Origin: Pseudomonadota bacterium
GTDB lineage: Bacteria > Pseudomonadota > Gammaproteobacteria > Xanthomonadales > Xanthomonadaceae
DNA: 7,402 nucleotides
Assembly: GCA_023439425.1 (NCBI GenBank)
Contig: JAEXNZ010000020.1
Location: 1-7,402, forward strand
Reading direction: 5' to 3'
The notes beneath the pieces were generated by a model. That model was not told the origin of the DNA and made no database searches. It saw nothing but the letters and a program-made list of their open reading frames with translations. Positions 1 to 6,034 of this stretch are shown here, one piece after another. The stretch's first letter is position 1; each line of letters starts with the position of its first letter. The translations under genes were made by a program, and so were the position numbers.

Positions 1-2326
1 TCTGCACGCTGCGGCGCTGCCACAGGAACGGCTTGACCGTGAACGACCAGGTCGCTTCGCTGCCGCTCCAGGTACCGCCCGGATGCGCGGCGGACACATG
101 CAGCGTGTACTCGCCCGGCGGCAGCCCGATGAATTCGACGCTGCGCTGCTGGCCGCGCTCGATCCAGCCGCTGTCGAGGCCGTCCAGCCGGGTGCGGTAA
201 CGGATGCGCTCGGACATCAGGTAGCTCAGGCCCACGTAGCTGATGCTCAGCCGGCCACCGCCCGGTAACGCATTATGGTTGCTGCCCTGCCAGTGCAGCG
301 GTACGCCGTCGACCAGCACCGACTCGATCACCGCAGGTGGCGCCAGGCGCTCGCGGAAACGCTGCAGGCGCAGCGGATCCACCGTGCTCAGGCCGCCGGC
401 GGTGACCACCCAGAAGGTGCCGTCCTGACGCAGGATCGCCGACGGGCCGGAACTGCCATTGGCCTGCGAATTGGCCATGCCGTCGATTTCGTTGTAGTGC
501 TCGACCTCGAGCCGGCGCTGGGTACCGTCGGCCACGGCATTGAGCATGGCCATATCGGTGCGCAGCACACCGCGGTTGCTGCTGATCCACACATTGCCGA
601 CCCGGTCGGGCACCAGCTGGAACACCGTATCCACCGGCATGCCCTGCTCCAGCCCGACCCGCGACAGACGGTCGTCCTGGTAGCGGTACAGGCCACGGTC
701 GGTGCTGATCCACATGGCATCGCCGACCTGCTGGAAACCGAACACGCTACGGCCACCGCCCAGCGCGCTGAGGTCGATGGACTGCACGTGGTCGCCGCGC
801 AGCACGCGCACGCCTTCAATGGTGCCGATCCACAGGTCGCCCTCGCCGTCATGCGCCAGCGCGGTGATCAGGCCGGTCGGCATCCCCGCTACCGTCGGCA
901 CGCTGACCCGTTCGCCTTCGATCCGCGCCACGCCCTTCTGGGTGCCGGCCCAGACCACGCCATTGCGGTCCACAGCGATCGCCCGGATGTTGCCGCCCGG
1001 CACGCCCTGGGCTTCGCCAAACTGGCGCAGCGTGCGGCCCTGCGCATCCAGCTGGAAGATGCCGTCGCCAAATGTGCCCGCCCACAGATCGTCATTGCGG
1101 CCCTGGGCCAGGCTCAGCACCGACGGCGGCTTGCCACCGCGGTTGCGCAGCCCGACCGGATGGAACACGCCCTGGCTGTCACGGCGGTCCAGGCCGCTGG
1201 CGCTGCCCACCCAGAGCTGCCGCTGACGGTCTTCCAGCACGGTGCGCACGTAGTCGCCGCTGAGTCCGTCGCGCTCGGTGAAACTGCTGAACAGCGTTTC
1301 GCGAAGGCGGTACAGGCCACCGTTGGCCCCCACCCAGATGCTGCCTTCGGCGTCCTCGCGCAGGCTCACCACGCGGCCGCCGGGCAGGTTCAAGCCGGCT
1401 GGCAACCGTTCCAGGCCGTGCCGAGATAAGCGCACCAGCCCCTGATTCTCGGTACCCAGCCACAGATCACCGTGGCGGTCCTGCAGCATGGCGGTGATGT
1501 GCTGGATGCCGCTGAGCTGGTGCTGCAGTTCCGGCACCCCGTCCACCATGCGGTAGATGCGGTCGCCGGCCACGATCCACAGCACCCCATCGGGTGCCCG
1601 GTACGGCCAGACCAGGCCACGGCCCAGGCCGAAGCTTTCCGGCGCACGCCGCAGCACGCCGTCGGTGCCACGCACCACCAACCCGTCCAGGGTGCCCACC
1701 CAGACCCGGTCCTGTGCGTCGACCACCAGCTTGGTGAAGCTCAGCGCCATCGGCACGCCGGGCGGCGGGGCTTCGTAGTGGAACTGACCATCCGGGGCCA
1801 GGGTGCCGATGCCGTTGCCCTCGTACAGCAGCCAGAGCTTGCCGTGGCTGTCCATCTGCATGGCCTGGATCAGCACCTGCGGTGCGGGAGGACGGCGCTC
1901 GAACACCTGCCAGCGTCCATCCGCGCTGCGCCGGGTGACATTGCCGCGCGAATCGCTGATCCACAGCCCGCCGTTGCGGTCCACGTACAGCGCGCCGACC
2001 CCGTTGTCGCGCAGGCCCGGGCGGGTGCTGCGGTCGAACACGGTGAAATCCAGGCCGTTGTAGCGCACCAGACCTTCCCAGGTGGCGAACCAGAGGTGGC
2101 CTTCCGGGGTCTGCGCGATATCGCGCAGCGAGTTGTGCGGCAGGCCGTTGCGCGAGGTCCACACGTCGATGGCGTAGTCGCGCAGCGGCGGCGGCCCGTC
2201 CTGGGCCAGAACGACCCCGGGCAGCCCACACCACAGGCACGCCAACAGCAGCGCCGTGAGCAGGCGCTGCCAGAGGCTGTCGGGTTGTACCGGCCGCCAC
2301 CGGGTGTCGCGCCCCCTTCCCGTCAT
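1..2326 (-). CDS. Two-propeller periplasmic sensor protein with Y_Y_Y domain (C-terminal part outside window)
   Basis: The frame is open from the ATG at 2326 to the left window edge, giving 775 visible residues and no stop. Residues 1-41 look like a signal peptide: a basic start, a hydrophobic stretch at about 22-40 (LLTALLLACLWCG...) and a likely cut after VLA at 41. The mature protein opens with YAIDVWTSRNGLPHNS, typical of ligand-binding sensor-domain proteins. About 14 repeats of the form (G/D)xxW(I/V/F)xTxxGL follow between about residues 75 and 650, for example GHLWFATWEGL, GDLWLGTENQGL, GSIWVGANGGL and GNVWISSNRGV. This number fits two seven-bladed Reg_prop propellers. Residues about 690-765 match a Y_Y_Y domain (LSISYVGLSYL ... 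GLPPGEYTLHVSA). In this family a membrane helix and then a GGDEF, histidine kinase or HTH output domain normally follow; which one applies here cannot be seen. It lies 138 bp after the kinase gene on the same strand and may be its own unit. No clear Shine-Dalgarno precedes the ATG; an in-frame GTG at 2332 is an alternative start. Confidence 0.88.
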   Translation of the reverse strand, partial: MTGRGRDTRWRPVQPDSLWQRLLTALLLACLWCGLPGVVLAQDGPPPLRDYAIDVWTSRNGLPHNSLRDIAQTPEGHLWFATWEGLVRYNGLDFTVFDRSTRPGLRDNGVGALYVDRNGGLWISDSRGNVTRRSADGRWQVFERRPPAPQVLIQAMQMDSHGKLWLLYEGNGIGTLAPDGQFHYEAPPPGVPMALSFTKLVVDAQDRVWVGTLDGLVVRGTDGVLRRAPESFGLGRGLVWPYRAPDGVLWIVAGDRIYRMVDGVPELQHQLSGIQHITAMLQDRHGDLWLGTENQGLVRLSRHGLERLPAGLNLPGGRVVSLREDAEGSIWVGANGGLYRLRETLFSSFTERDGLSGDYVRTVLEDRQRQLWVGSASGLDRRDSQGVFHPVGLRNRGGKPPSVLSLAQGRNDDLWAGTFGDGIFQLDAQGRTLRQFGEAQGVPGGNIRAIAVDRNGVVWAGTQKGVARIEGERVSVPTVAGMPTGLITALAHDGEGDLWIGTIEGVRVLRGDHVQSIDLSALGGGRSVFGFQQVGDAMWISTDRGLYRYQDDRLSRVGLEQGMPVDTVFQLVPDRVGNVWISSNRGVLRTDMAMLNAVADGTQRRLEVEHYNEIDGMANSQANGSSGPSAILRQDGTFWVVTAGGLSTVDPLRLQRFRERLAPPAVIESVLVDGVPLHWQGSNHNALPGGGRLSISYVGLSYLMSERIRYRTRLDGLDSGWIERGQQRSVEFIGLPPGEYTLHVSAAHPGGTWSGSEATWSFTVKPFLWQRRSVQ

Positions 2327-2352
2327 CCGCACGAACCGGGCGAAAGACGGAA

Positions 2353-2366
2353 GCGAGACGTCACGC
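2353..2366. promoter_or_regulatory. Imperfect palindrome upstream of the propeller gene
   Basis: The sequence GCGAGACGTCACGC is symmetric except at one pair of positions (GCG, GACGTC and CGC match). It ends 26 bp before the ATG at 2326, where an operator or a leader-RNA element could sit. No protein is known to me that binds this exact sequence, and a match of this length can arise by chance in GC-rich DNA. It is recorded as a weak candidate only. Confidence 0.2.
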
Positions 2367-2383
2367 GGTGCGGGCAGCCGTGG

Positions 2384-2454
2384 GCAAAGGGCGCACTCAT
2401 GCAGCAGATGCTGGCGTGGGGTTGCCAATAGTAGGCAAAACCGCGGCCCTTTGC
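2384..2454 (-). other. Nested stem structure in the kinase-propeller gap
   Basis: The gap 2327-2464 contains no gene. Within it GCAAAGGGC (2384-2392) is perfectly complementary to GCCCTTTGC (2446-2454), and the stem gains two GC pairs (2393-2394 with 2443-2444) across a one-base bulge at 2445. Inside lie two smaller hairpins. One is CAGC/GCTG at 2402-2405 and 2410-2413. The other is TTGCC/GGCAA at 2422-2426 and 2434-2438, extendable by GG/CC (2420-2421 with 2441-2442) across an AA bulge. The result would be a three-way junction of 71 nt, ending 57 nt before the propeller start codon. Neither strand shows a T-run after the outer stem, so it is not a standard intrinsic terminator. It could be a leader structure, an attenuator or a processing site in read-through RNA. 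I do not recognise a known riboswitch class, and no folding was computed. Confidence 0.4.
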
Positions 2455-2464
2455 TTCGTGAATC

Positions 2465-3877
2465 TCAGCCCGGACGCTGGGCCGAGGCCCAGGCCGGTGC
2501 CGGCCAGTGCACTACGGCCTCCAGCCCGCCCTGCGGGTGGTTGCGCAGCACCAGCCGCGCGCCGTCTTTTTCGGCCAGCGCGCGGGCAATGGTCAGGCCC
2601 AGTCCGGCCCCGCCGGTTTCGCGCGAACGCGAGGTCTCCAGCCTCACAAACGGGTCGAACACCGCCTCCAGTTCGTCCTCGGCCAGTCCAGGGCCCTGGT
2701 CTCGAACCCGTACGGTGACCCCGTCCGCGCCCTGCTCGACCCGCACCTGGGCGCTGTGGCCGTAGCTGACCGCATTGTCGACCAGGTTCGAGAACAGCCG
2801 GTGCATGGCCAGCGGGCGCAGCATCAGCACCGCGCCGCTGCCCTGCTCGAAGCTTGCCTGGGCACCGGCCTCGGCGGCGTCCTCGACAATGCTCTCCAGC
2901 AGCGAGTCCAGGTCCAGCGCGGCGCGCTGCTCGGCGCTCTCGGCGCTGCGGGCCAGCTCCAGGCCCTCACGGATCAGCGCCTGCATGGCGGCCAGATCAC
3001 CGATCAGGCGCTCGCGCAGGGCGTCGTCGGTCACGTTTTCCAGGCGCAGGCGCAACCGGGTCACCGGGGTCTGCAGGTCGTGGGTGATCGCCGCCAGCAT
3101 CTGGGTGCGCTCGCCCAGCGTGCGCTGCAGGCGGGTCTGCATGGCGTTGAAGGCCTCAGCAGCGCGCTGCACCTCCAGCGGGCCGGTCACCGGCATCGGT
3201 TCGCGCTGCAGGTCGTCGCCCAGTGCGGTGGCCGCCGCAGCCAAGCGCTGCAGCGGTGCGCTGGCCATGCGCGCGACCACGTAGGCCAGCACGCCGATCG
3301 CCAGCACCAGCAGGGTCAGGAACAGCGGGTCCACCGCCAGGATGCCGTTGTGGGCGACCGCCGGCGACTCCAGCGCCAGCGACAGCTGGGTGCCGTCGCT
3401 CAGCGGCAACTGCACCGCCCGGCACTTGGGCGGAATGAAGGCCGGATCGCGCTCATGCGGCGGCTTGCGCCGTGCCTGCGGCGGTGGCGGCGGTGGCAGC
3501 AGTTCCTGCGCCTTGGGCAGGCAGGAACGGAACGAGGTGAAATGCACCGTGGCATGCGCGACCGCGCCGGGGCGGTCTTCCAGCACCGCCATGAAAGCGG
3601 TGTCCTCGCGCCCCAGGCGCGCGTCCTCCGGCAGGCTTCGCACCGCCGGGCCACCGACCTGCAGCAGCCGGCCGCGCAGCTCCGGATCACCGTCAAGCAG
3701 GTTGACGAAGCCCTGCAGCCGGTCGGCCAGGCGATTGAGGTTCTGCCGCTCGAACTCCTGCTGGCGCTTGGCACCGGCCAGCATGGTCGCGCCAATGGCG
3801 GCCACGCTCATGCCCAGCAGCAGGATCACGAACAGACGCCCCACCATCGAGGCGAAGAAGCCGCGCAGACGTTTCAT
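2465..3877 (-). CDS. Membrane sensor histidine kinase, EnvZ-like, partner of the adjacent OmpR-type regulator
   Basis: This 470-residue inner-membrane kinase should autophosphorylate on His266 and pass the phosphate to the regulator encoded just upstream. Domain order: transmembrane helix at about 13-35; periplasmic sensor of about 145 residues; second helix at about 182-204; HAMP linker at about 205-257; HisKA with the H-box HDLQTPVTRL (H266); and HATPase_c with N-box NLVDNA (Asn368), G1 box DQGPG (393-397), F box FDPF and G2 box GGAGLGL. All catalytic residues look intact. The H-box has Gln where EnvZ has Arg, a variant seen in related kinases. The sensor has only two cysteines, Cys119 and Cys152, flanking a run of six prolines (128-133); I cannot assign its ligand. 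The ATG overlaps the regulator's TGA by four bases, so translation is probably coupled and the start is well supported. Because it sits next to macAB, control of the pump is likely but inferred. Confidence 0.95.
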   Translation of the reverse strand: MKRLRGFFASMVGRLFVILLLGMSVAAIGATMLAGAKRQQEFERQNLNRLADRLQGFVNLLDGDPELRGRLLQVGGPAVRSLPEDARLGREDTAFMAVLEDRPGAVAHATVHFTSFRSCLPKAQELLPPPPPPQARRKPPHERDPAFIPPKCRAVQLPLSDGTQLSLALESPAVAHNGILAVDPLFLTLLVLAIGVLAYVVARMASAPLQRLAAAATALGDDLQREPMPVTGPLEVQRAAEAFNAMQTRLQRTLGERTQMLAAITHDLQTPVTRLRLRLENVTDDALRERLIGDLAAMQALIREGLELARSAESAEQRAALDLDSLLESIVEDAAEAGAQASFEQGSGAVLMLRPLAMHRLFSNLVDNAVSYGHSAQVRVEQGADGVTVRVRDQGPGLAEDELEAVFDPFVRLETSRSRETGGAGLGLTIARALAEKDGARLVLRNHPQGGLEAVVHWPAPAWASAQRPG

Positions 3878-4602
3878 TCCAGGGTGACCGCCGTTGCCAG
3901 CACGTAGCCTTCGTTGCGCACGGTTTTGATCAGCCCATCGCTGCCGCCGTCACCGCCCAGCTTGTTGCGCAGGCGGCTGACCTGCAGGTCGATGGCGCGG
4001 TCCTGCGATTCGTAGTTGCGGCCGCGGCTGAGCGACACCAGCTGCTCGCACGACAACACCTTGTTGGCGTGTCCGACGAACACCCGCAGCAGGCGGAACT
4101 CGGCCCCGGACAGCACCACCACACGCCCGTCCGGGTCGACCAGATGGCGGTGCTCCAGGTCGAAGGTCCATTGCGAGAAGCGCGCGCGACGGATGGCCAG
4201 CGGCTCCAGGTTGGCCGGCAGTGCCTCGGTCCGGCGCAGCACGTTGCGGATCCGCGCCAGCAGTTCGCGCGGTTCGAACGGCTTGCCCAGATAGTCATCC
4301 GCGCCCATTTCCAGGCCCAGCACGCGGTCGATCGGCTCGCTGCGCGCGGTGAGCATGATCACCGGCGTACTGGAGCGCGCGCGCAGATCACGGCACAAGG
4401 TGAGTCCGTCTTCGCGCGGCAGATTGAGGTCCAGCACGATCAGGTCCACGTGCTCGCGGTCGAGCACCTGGCGCATGCCGTGGCCGTCGCTGGCGGTGCT
4501 GACCTGGTAGCCGGCACGGCCAAGCTGTTCGGCCAGCAGCTGGCGGATGTCATTGTCGTCGTCGACGATCAACAGGCGTTGCATCGTGGGTATGGTCTCC
4601 AT
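3874..4602 (-). CDS. OmpR/PhoB-family response regulator divergent from macAB
   Basis: This 242-residue cytoplasmic regulator has a receiver domain at about 8-122 and a winged-helix DNA-binding domain at about 140-238. The receiver keeps the acidic pocket (D14, D15 in LIVDDDND), phospho-acceptor Asp58 (IVLDLNLP), Thr85 (IMLTA) and Lys107 (GKPF). The C-terminal half has the family's recognition-helix region (DRAIDLQVSRLRNKL) and wing (IKTVRNEGYVL). I chose the ATG at 4602 because AGGGGA lies 10 nt upstream. The ATG at 4584 (MQRLLIVDDD) would give 236 residues and is nearly as likely, since GGAG lies 12 nt before it. The frame stays open to 4980, but that extension runs through the control region and into macA on the other strand and shows no protein character. 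It is co-transcribed with the kinase (ATGA overlap). Its tandem-site DNA-binding mode fits the GTTACA repeat at 4708-4723, making macA its probable target. Confidence 0.95.
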   Translation of the reverse strand: METIPTMQRLLIVDDDNDIRQLLAEQLGRAGYQVSTASDGHGMRQVLDREHVDLIVLDLNLPREDGLTLCRDLRARSSTPVIMLTARSEPIDRVLGLEMGADDYLGKPFEPRELLARIRNVLRRTEALPANLEPLAIRRARFSQWTFDLEHRHLVDPDGRVVVLSGAEFRLLRVFVGHANKVLSCEQLVSLSRGRNYESQDRAIDLQVSRLRNKLGGDGGSDGLIKTVRNEGYVLATAVTLE

Positions 4603-4707
4603 GCGTCCATGATCCCCTGTCGGGAGCTGAACCGCATCCTCGGGTTTGCATCGTCGTGTTTCAAGCGTTGCGTTGGATACACAGCGACATGTTTTTCCCC
4701 GGTGCGG

Positions 4708-4723
4708 GTTACAGGCAGTTACA
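4708..4723. promoter_or_regulatory. Tandem GTTACA repeat, candidate response-regulator box
   Basis: GTTACA occurs at 4708-4713 and again at 4718-4723, exactly 10 bp apart, so both copies face the same side of the helix. OmpR/PhoB-family regulators bind direct repeats with about this spacing as head-to-tail dimers. The pair ends 9 bp before the proposed -35 element of macA, a usual position for an activator of this family. A related GATACACA lies at 4676-4683, 42 bp or about four turns upstream of the matching GTTACACA at 4718-4725. That the neighbouring regulator binds here is an inference. Confidence 0.5.
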
Positions 4724-4732
4724 CACCGTGCG

Positions 4733-4761
4733 TTGAGCGCATCGGATGCGCTCTTCACAAT
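4733..4761 (+). promoter_or_regulatory. Proposed sigma-70 type promoter of macAB
   Basis: TTGAGC (4733-4738) and CACAAT (4756-4761) are separated by 17 bp, and each matches the consensus at four of six positions. Transcription would begin near 4768 and leave a leader of about 37 nt before the GTG start of macA. The -35 is weak enough that an activator bound at the GTTACA repeat just upstream would make sense. On the opposite strand a TTGTCA (4769-4764) and a TTGAAA (4664-4659) could serve the regulator-kinase operon, but neither has a convincing -10 partner, so no promoter is called there. Confidence 0.4.
4735..4753. promoter_or_regulatory. Perfect 19-bp palindrome between the macA -35 and -10
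   Basis: GAGCGCATC, a single G, and GATGCGCTC form a palindrome with perfect 9-bp arms (4735-4743 and 4745-4753). It overlaps the proposed -35 and fills nearly all the spacer before the -10, which is where a repressor or a MerR-type regulator would act. An OmpR-type regulator would not be expected to use such a dyad, so a second regulator is implied. No gene for one lies in the window. The dyad could also form a hairpin in any RNA crossing it. Confidence 0.55.
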
Positions 4762-4804
4762 GCTGACAACGCCGCATGTCGGCCTGCCGAGTTGAGCCCC
4801 CATC

Positions 4805-6034
4805 GTGAAGCCCCGCCTGCCTACCACCCGCCGCGGCCGCGTGCTGCTGCTGATCGCCGCCGCCCTCGTCGTGGCCGGGATTGTCGCCTGGACGCTGCGC
4901 AAGCCGGCTGCTCCCACGCTGGCCACCAGCCCGGTCACCCGGGGCGACCTGGAACAGACGGTCGAAGCCACCGGCGTCATCGACGCCTACAAGCTGGTCA
5001 GCGTCGGTGCGCAGGCCTCGGGCCAGATCAAGTCATTGAAGGTGCAGCTGGGTGACACGGTGAAGGAAGGCGACCTGATCGCCGAAATCGACGCCACCAC
5101 CCAGCAGAACCAGGTGCAGAACGCCGAGGCGTCGCTGGAACAGGTGCGCGCACAGCGCGCCGTGCAGCAGGCCAGCCTGCGCGAGGCCGAGCTGGAATTC
5201 GCACGGCAGAAGCAGATGCTGGAAGCCGAAGCCACCTCGCGCGCCGAGTACGACACCGCAGAGGCCCAGCTGAAGACCGCACGTGCGCAGATCCAGTCGT
5301 ACGACGCGCAGATCAAGGGGCGCGAAACCGAGCTGGGCACCGCGCGCGCCAACCTGGCCTACACCCGCATCACCGCGCCGATGGACGGCACCGTGGTCGC
5401 GGTGGTGGCCGAGGAAGGCCGCACCGTCAACGCCAACCAGACCGCACCGACCATCGTGATGCTGGCGCGGCTGGACCTGGTGACGGTCAATGCCGAAGTG
5501 TCCGAAGCCGATGTGGTCAAGATCAAGGCGGGCATGCCGGTGTACTTCACCACCCTGGGTGACCCGGACCGCAAGTACCACGGCACCTTGCGCCAGATCA
5601 ATCCGGCCCCGTCGTCGATTGCCAACGAAAGCTCGTCGAGTTCCACATCGTCCAGTTCCAGCTCCAGTTCGGCGGTGTACTACAACGCGCTGTTCGACGT
5701 GGAAAACCCGGACGGTACCCTGCGTATCGACATGACCGCGCAGGTGTCGGTGATGCTCAAGCAGGCCAAGGGCGTGCTGACCGTGCCGTCGGTGGCGCTG
5801 GGTCCGAAGAGCCGCGACGGCCAGTACATGGTGCGGGTGGTCAATGCCGACGGCATGCCGGAACCGCGCAAGGTCAAGATCGGCATCAACAACGGGGCCA
5901 ATGCCGAAGTGCAGTCCGGCCTGAAGGAAGGCGACAAGGTCGTGGTCGGCGAAGGTGGCACCGCGGCCGCCAGCAGCAGCGGCAACCGCGGCCCGCAGAT
6001 GCGCATGGGTCCGGGCATGGGGCCGCGTCGATGA
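4805..6034 (+). CDS. macA: MacA-type periplasmic adaptor subunit of an ABC tripartite efflux pump
   Basis: This 409-residue membrane-fusion protein links the MacB transporter to a TolC-like channel and stimulates the ATPase. A basic N-terminus and one hydrophobic helix (about 12-30) anchor it in the inner membrane. Two lipoyl half-motifs follow (ASGQIKSLKVQLGDTVKEGD at 71-90 and TRITAPMDGTVVAVV at 187-201), separated by a long alpha-helical hairpin (about 98-185). The hairpin tip has R134, M138 and S145 in the spacing of the channel-binding RLS motif, with Met for Leu. A beta-barrel (about 220-320, with VSEADV, GDPDRKYHG and DMTAQV) and a membrane-proximal domain (about 325-382) complete the fold. 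From memory, E. coli MacA is about 371 residues; the extra length here is partly a Ser/Thr tract at 276-289 and a Gly/Met/Arg-rich tail. The start is GTG, since an in-frame TGA at 4793-4795 rules out earlier starts; only a weak TTGAG lies 8 nt upstream. The stop overlaps macB by ATGA. Substrates are not shown by sequence. Confidence 0.95.
   Translation: MKPRLPTTRRGRVLLLIAAALVVAGIVAWTLRKPAAPTLATSPVTRGDLEQTVEATGVIDAYKLVSVGAQASGQIKSLKVQLGDTVKEGDLIAEIDATTQQNQVQNAEASLEQVRAQRAVQQASLREAELEFARQKQMLEAEATSRAEYDTAEAQLKTARAQIQSYDAQIKGRETELGTARANLAYTRITAPMDGTVVAVVAEEGRTVNANQTAPTIVMLARLDLVTVNAEVSEADVVKIKAGMPVYFTTLGDPDRKYHGTLRQINPAPSSIANESSSSSTSSSSSSSSAVYYNALFDVENPDGTLRIDMTAQVSVMLKQAKGVLTVPSVALGPKSRDGQYMVRVVNADGMPEPRKVKIGINNGANAEVQSGLKEGDKVVVGEGGTAAASSSGNRGPQMRMGPGMGPRR
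5630..5671 (+). repeat. Serine-rich low-complexity tract within macA
   Basis: Fourteen codons encode Ser x5, Thr, Ser x8 (residues 276-289). They sit between the PAPSSIANE and VYYNALFDV segments, in a loop of the beta-barrel. At the DNA level the codons are mixed (AGC, TCG, AGT, TCC, ACA), so this is not a plain triplet microsatellite, although an AGTTCC/AGCTCC-like hexamer partly repeats. From memory, the E. coli MacA sequence at this place has only a short link, so the tract appears to be an insertion. Confidence 0.85.

Noticed and set aside
275..1429. Long plus-strand open frames (275-1429, 1472-2431, 2507-3907, 4069-5055) and a minus-strand frame at 5680-6858
   Set aside because: They lie antisense to well-supported genes and have low-complexity His/Gln/Ala/Arg-rich translations without recognisable domains. 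Such frames are routine opposite genes in GC-rich DNA.
2233..2247. Lipobox-like LLAC in the signal peptide of the propeller protein
   Set aside because: The hydrophobic stretch before Cys30 is too short and continues beyond it, and a good signal peptidase I site (VLA) follows at 39-41. A lipoprotein is unlikely.
2311..2320. GGAAGGGGG just inside the propeller frame as a Shine-Dalgarno for a later start
   Set aside because: No in-frame ATG, GTG or TTG follows at suitable distance, and a later start would remove the basic part of the signal peptide.
2384..2454. Intrinsic terminator after the kinase gene
   Set aside because: The outer stem has a loop of about 50 nt and no T-run follows it on either strand, so it does not fit a rho-independent terminator.
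4760..4795. Eleven-codon open frame (ATG at 4760, TGA at 4793) as a macA leader peptide
   Set aside because: It overlaps the proposed -10 element, so it would probably not be transcribed, and it has no ribosome-binding site. It is useful only because its stop excludes an earlier macA start.
4603..4980. N-terminal extension of the response regulator to an ATG at 4980
   Set aside because: The extra 126 codons cross the divergent control region and the start of macA, and their translation has no family resemblance. The receiver domain begins normally just after 4602 or 4584.
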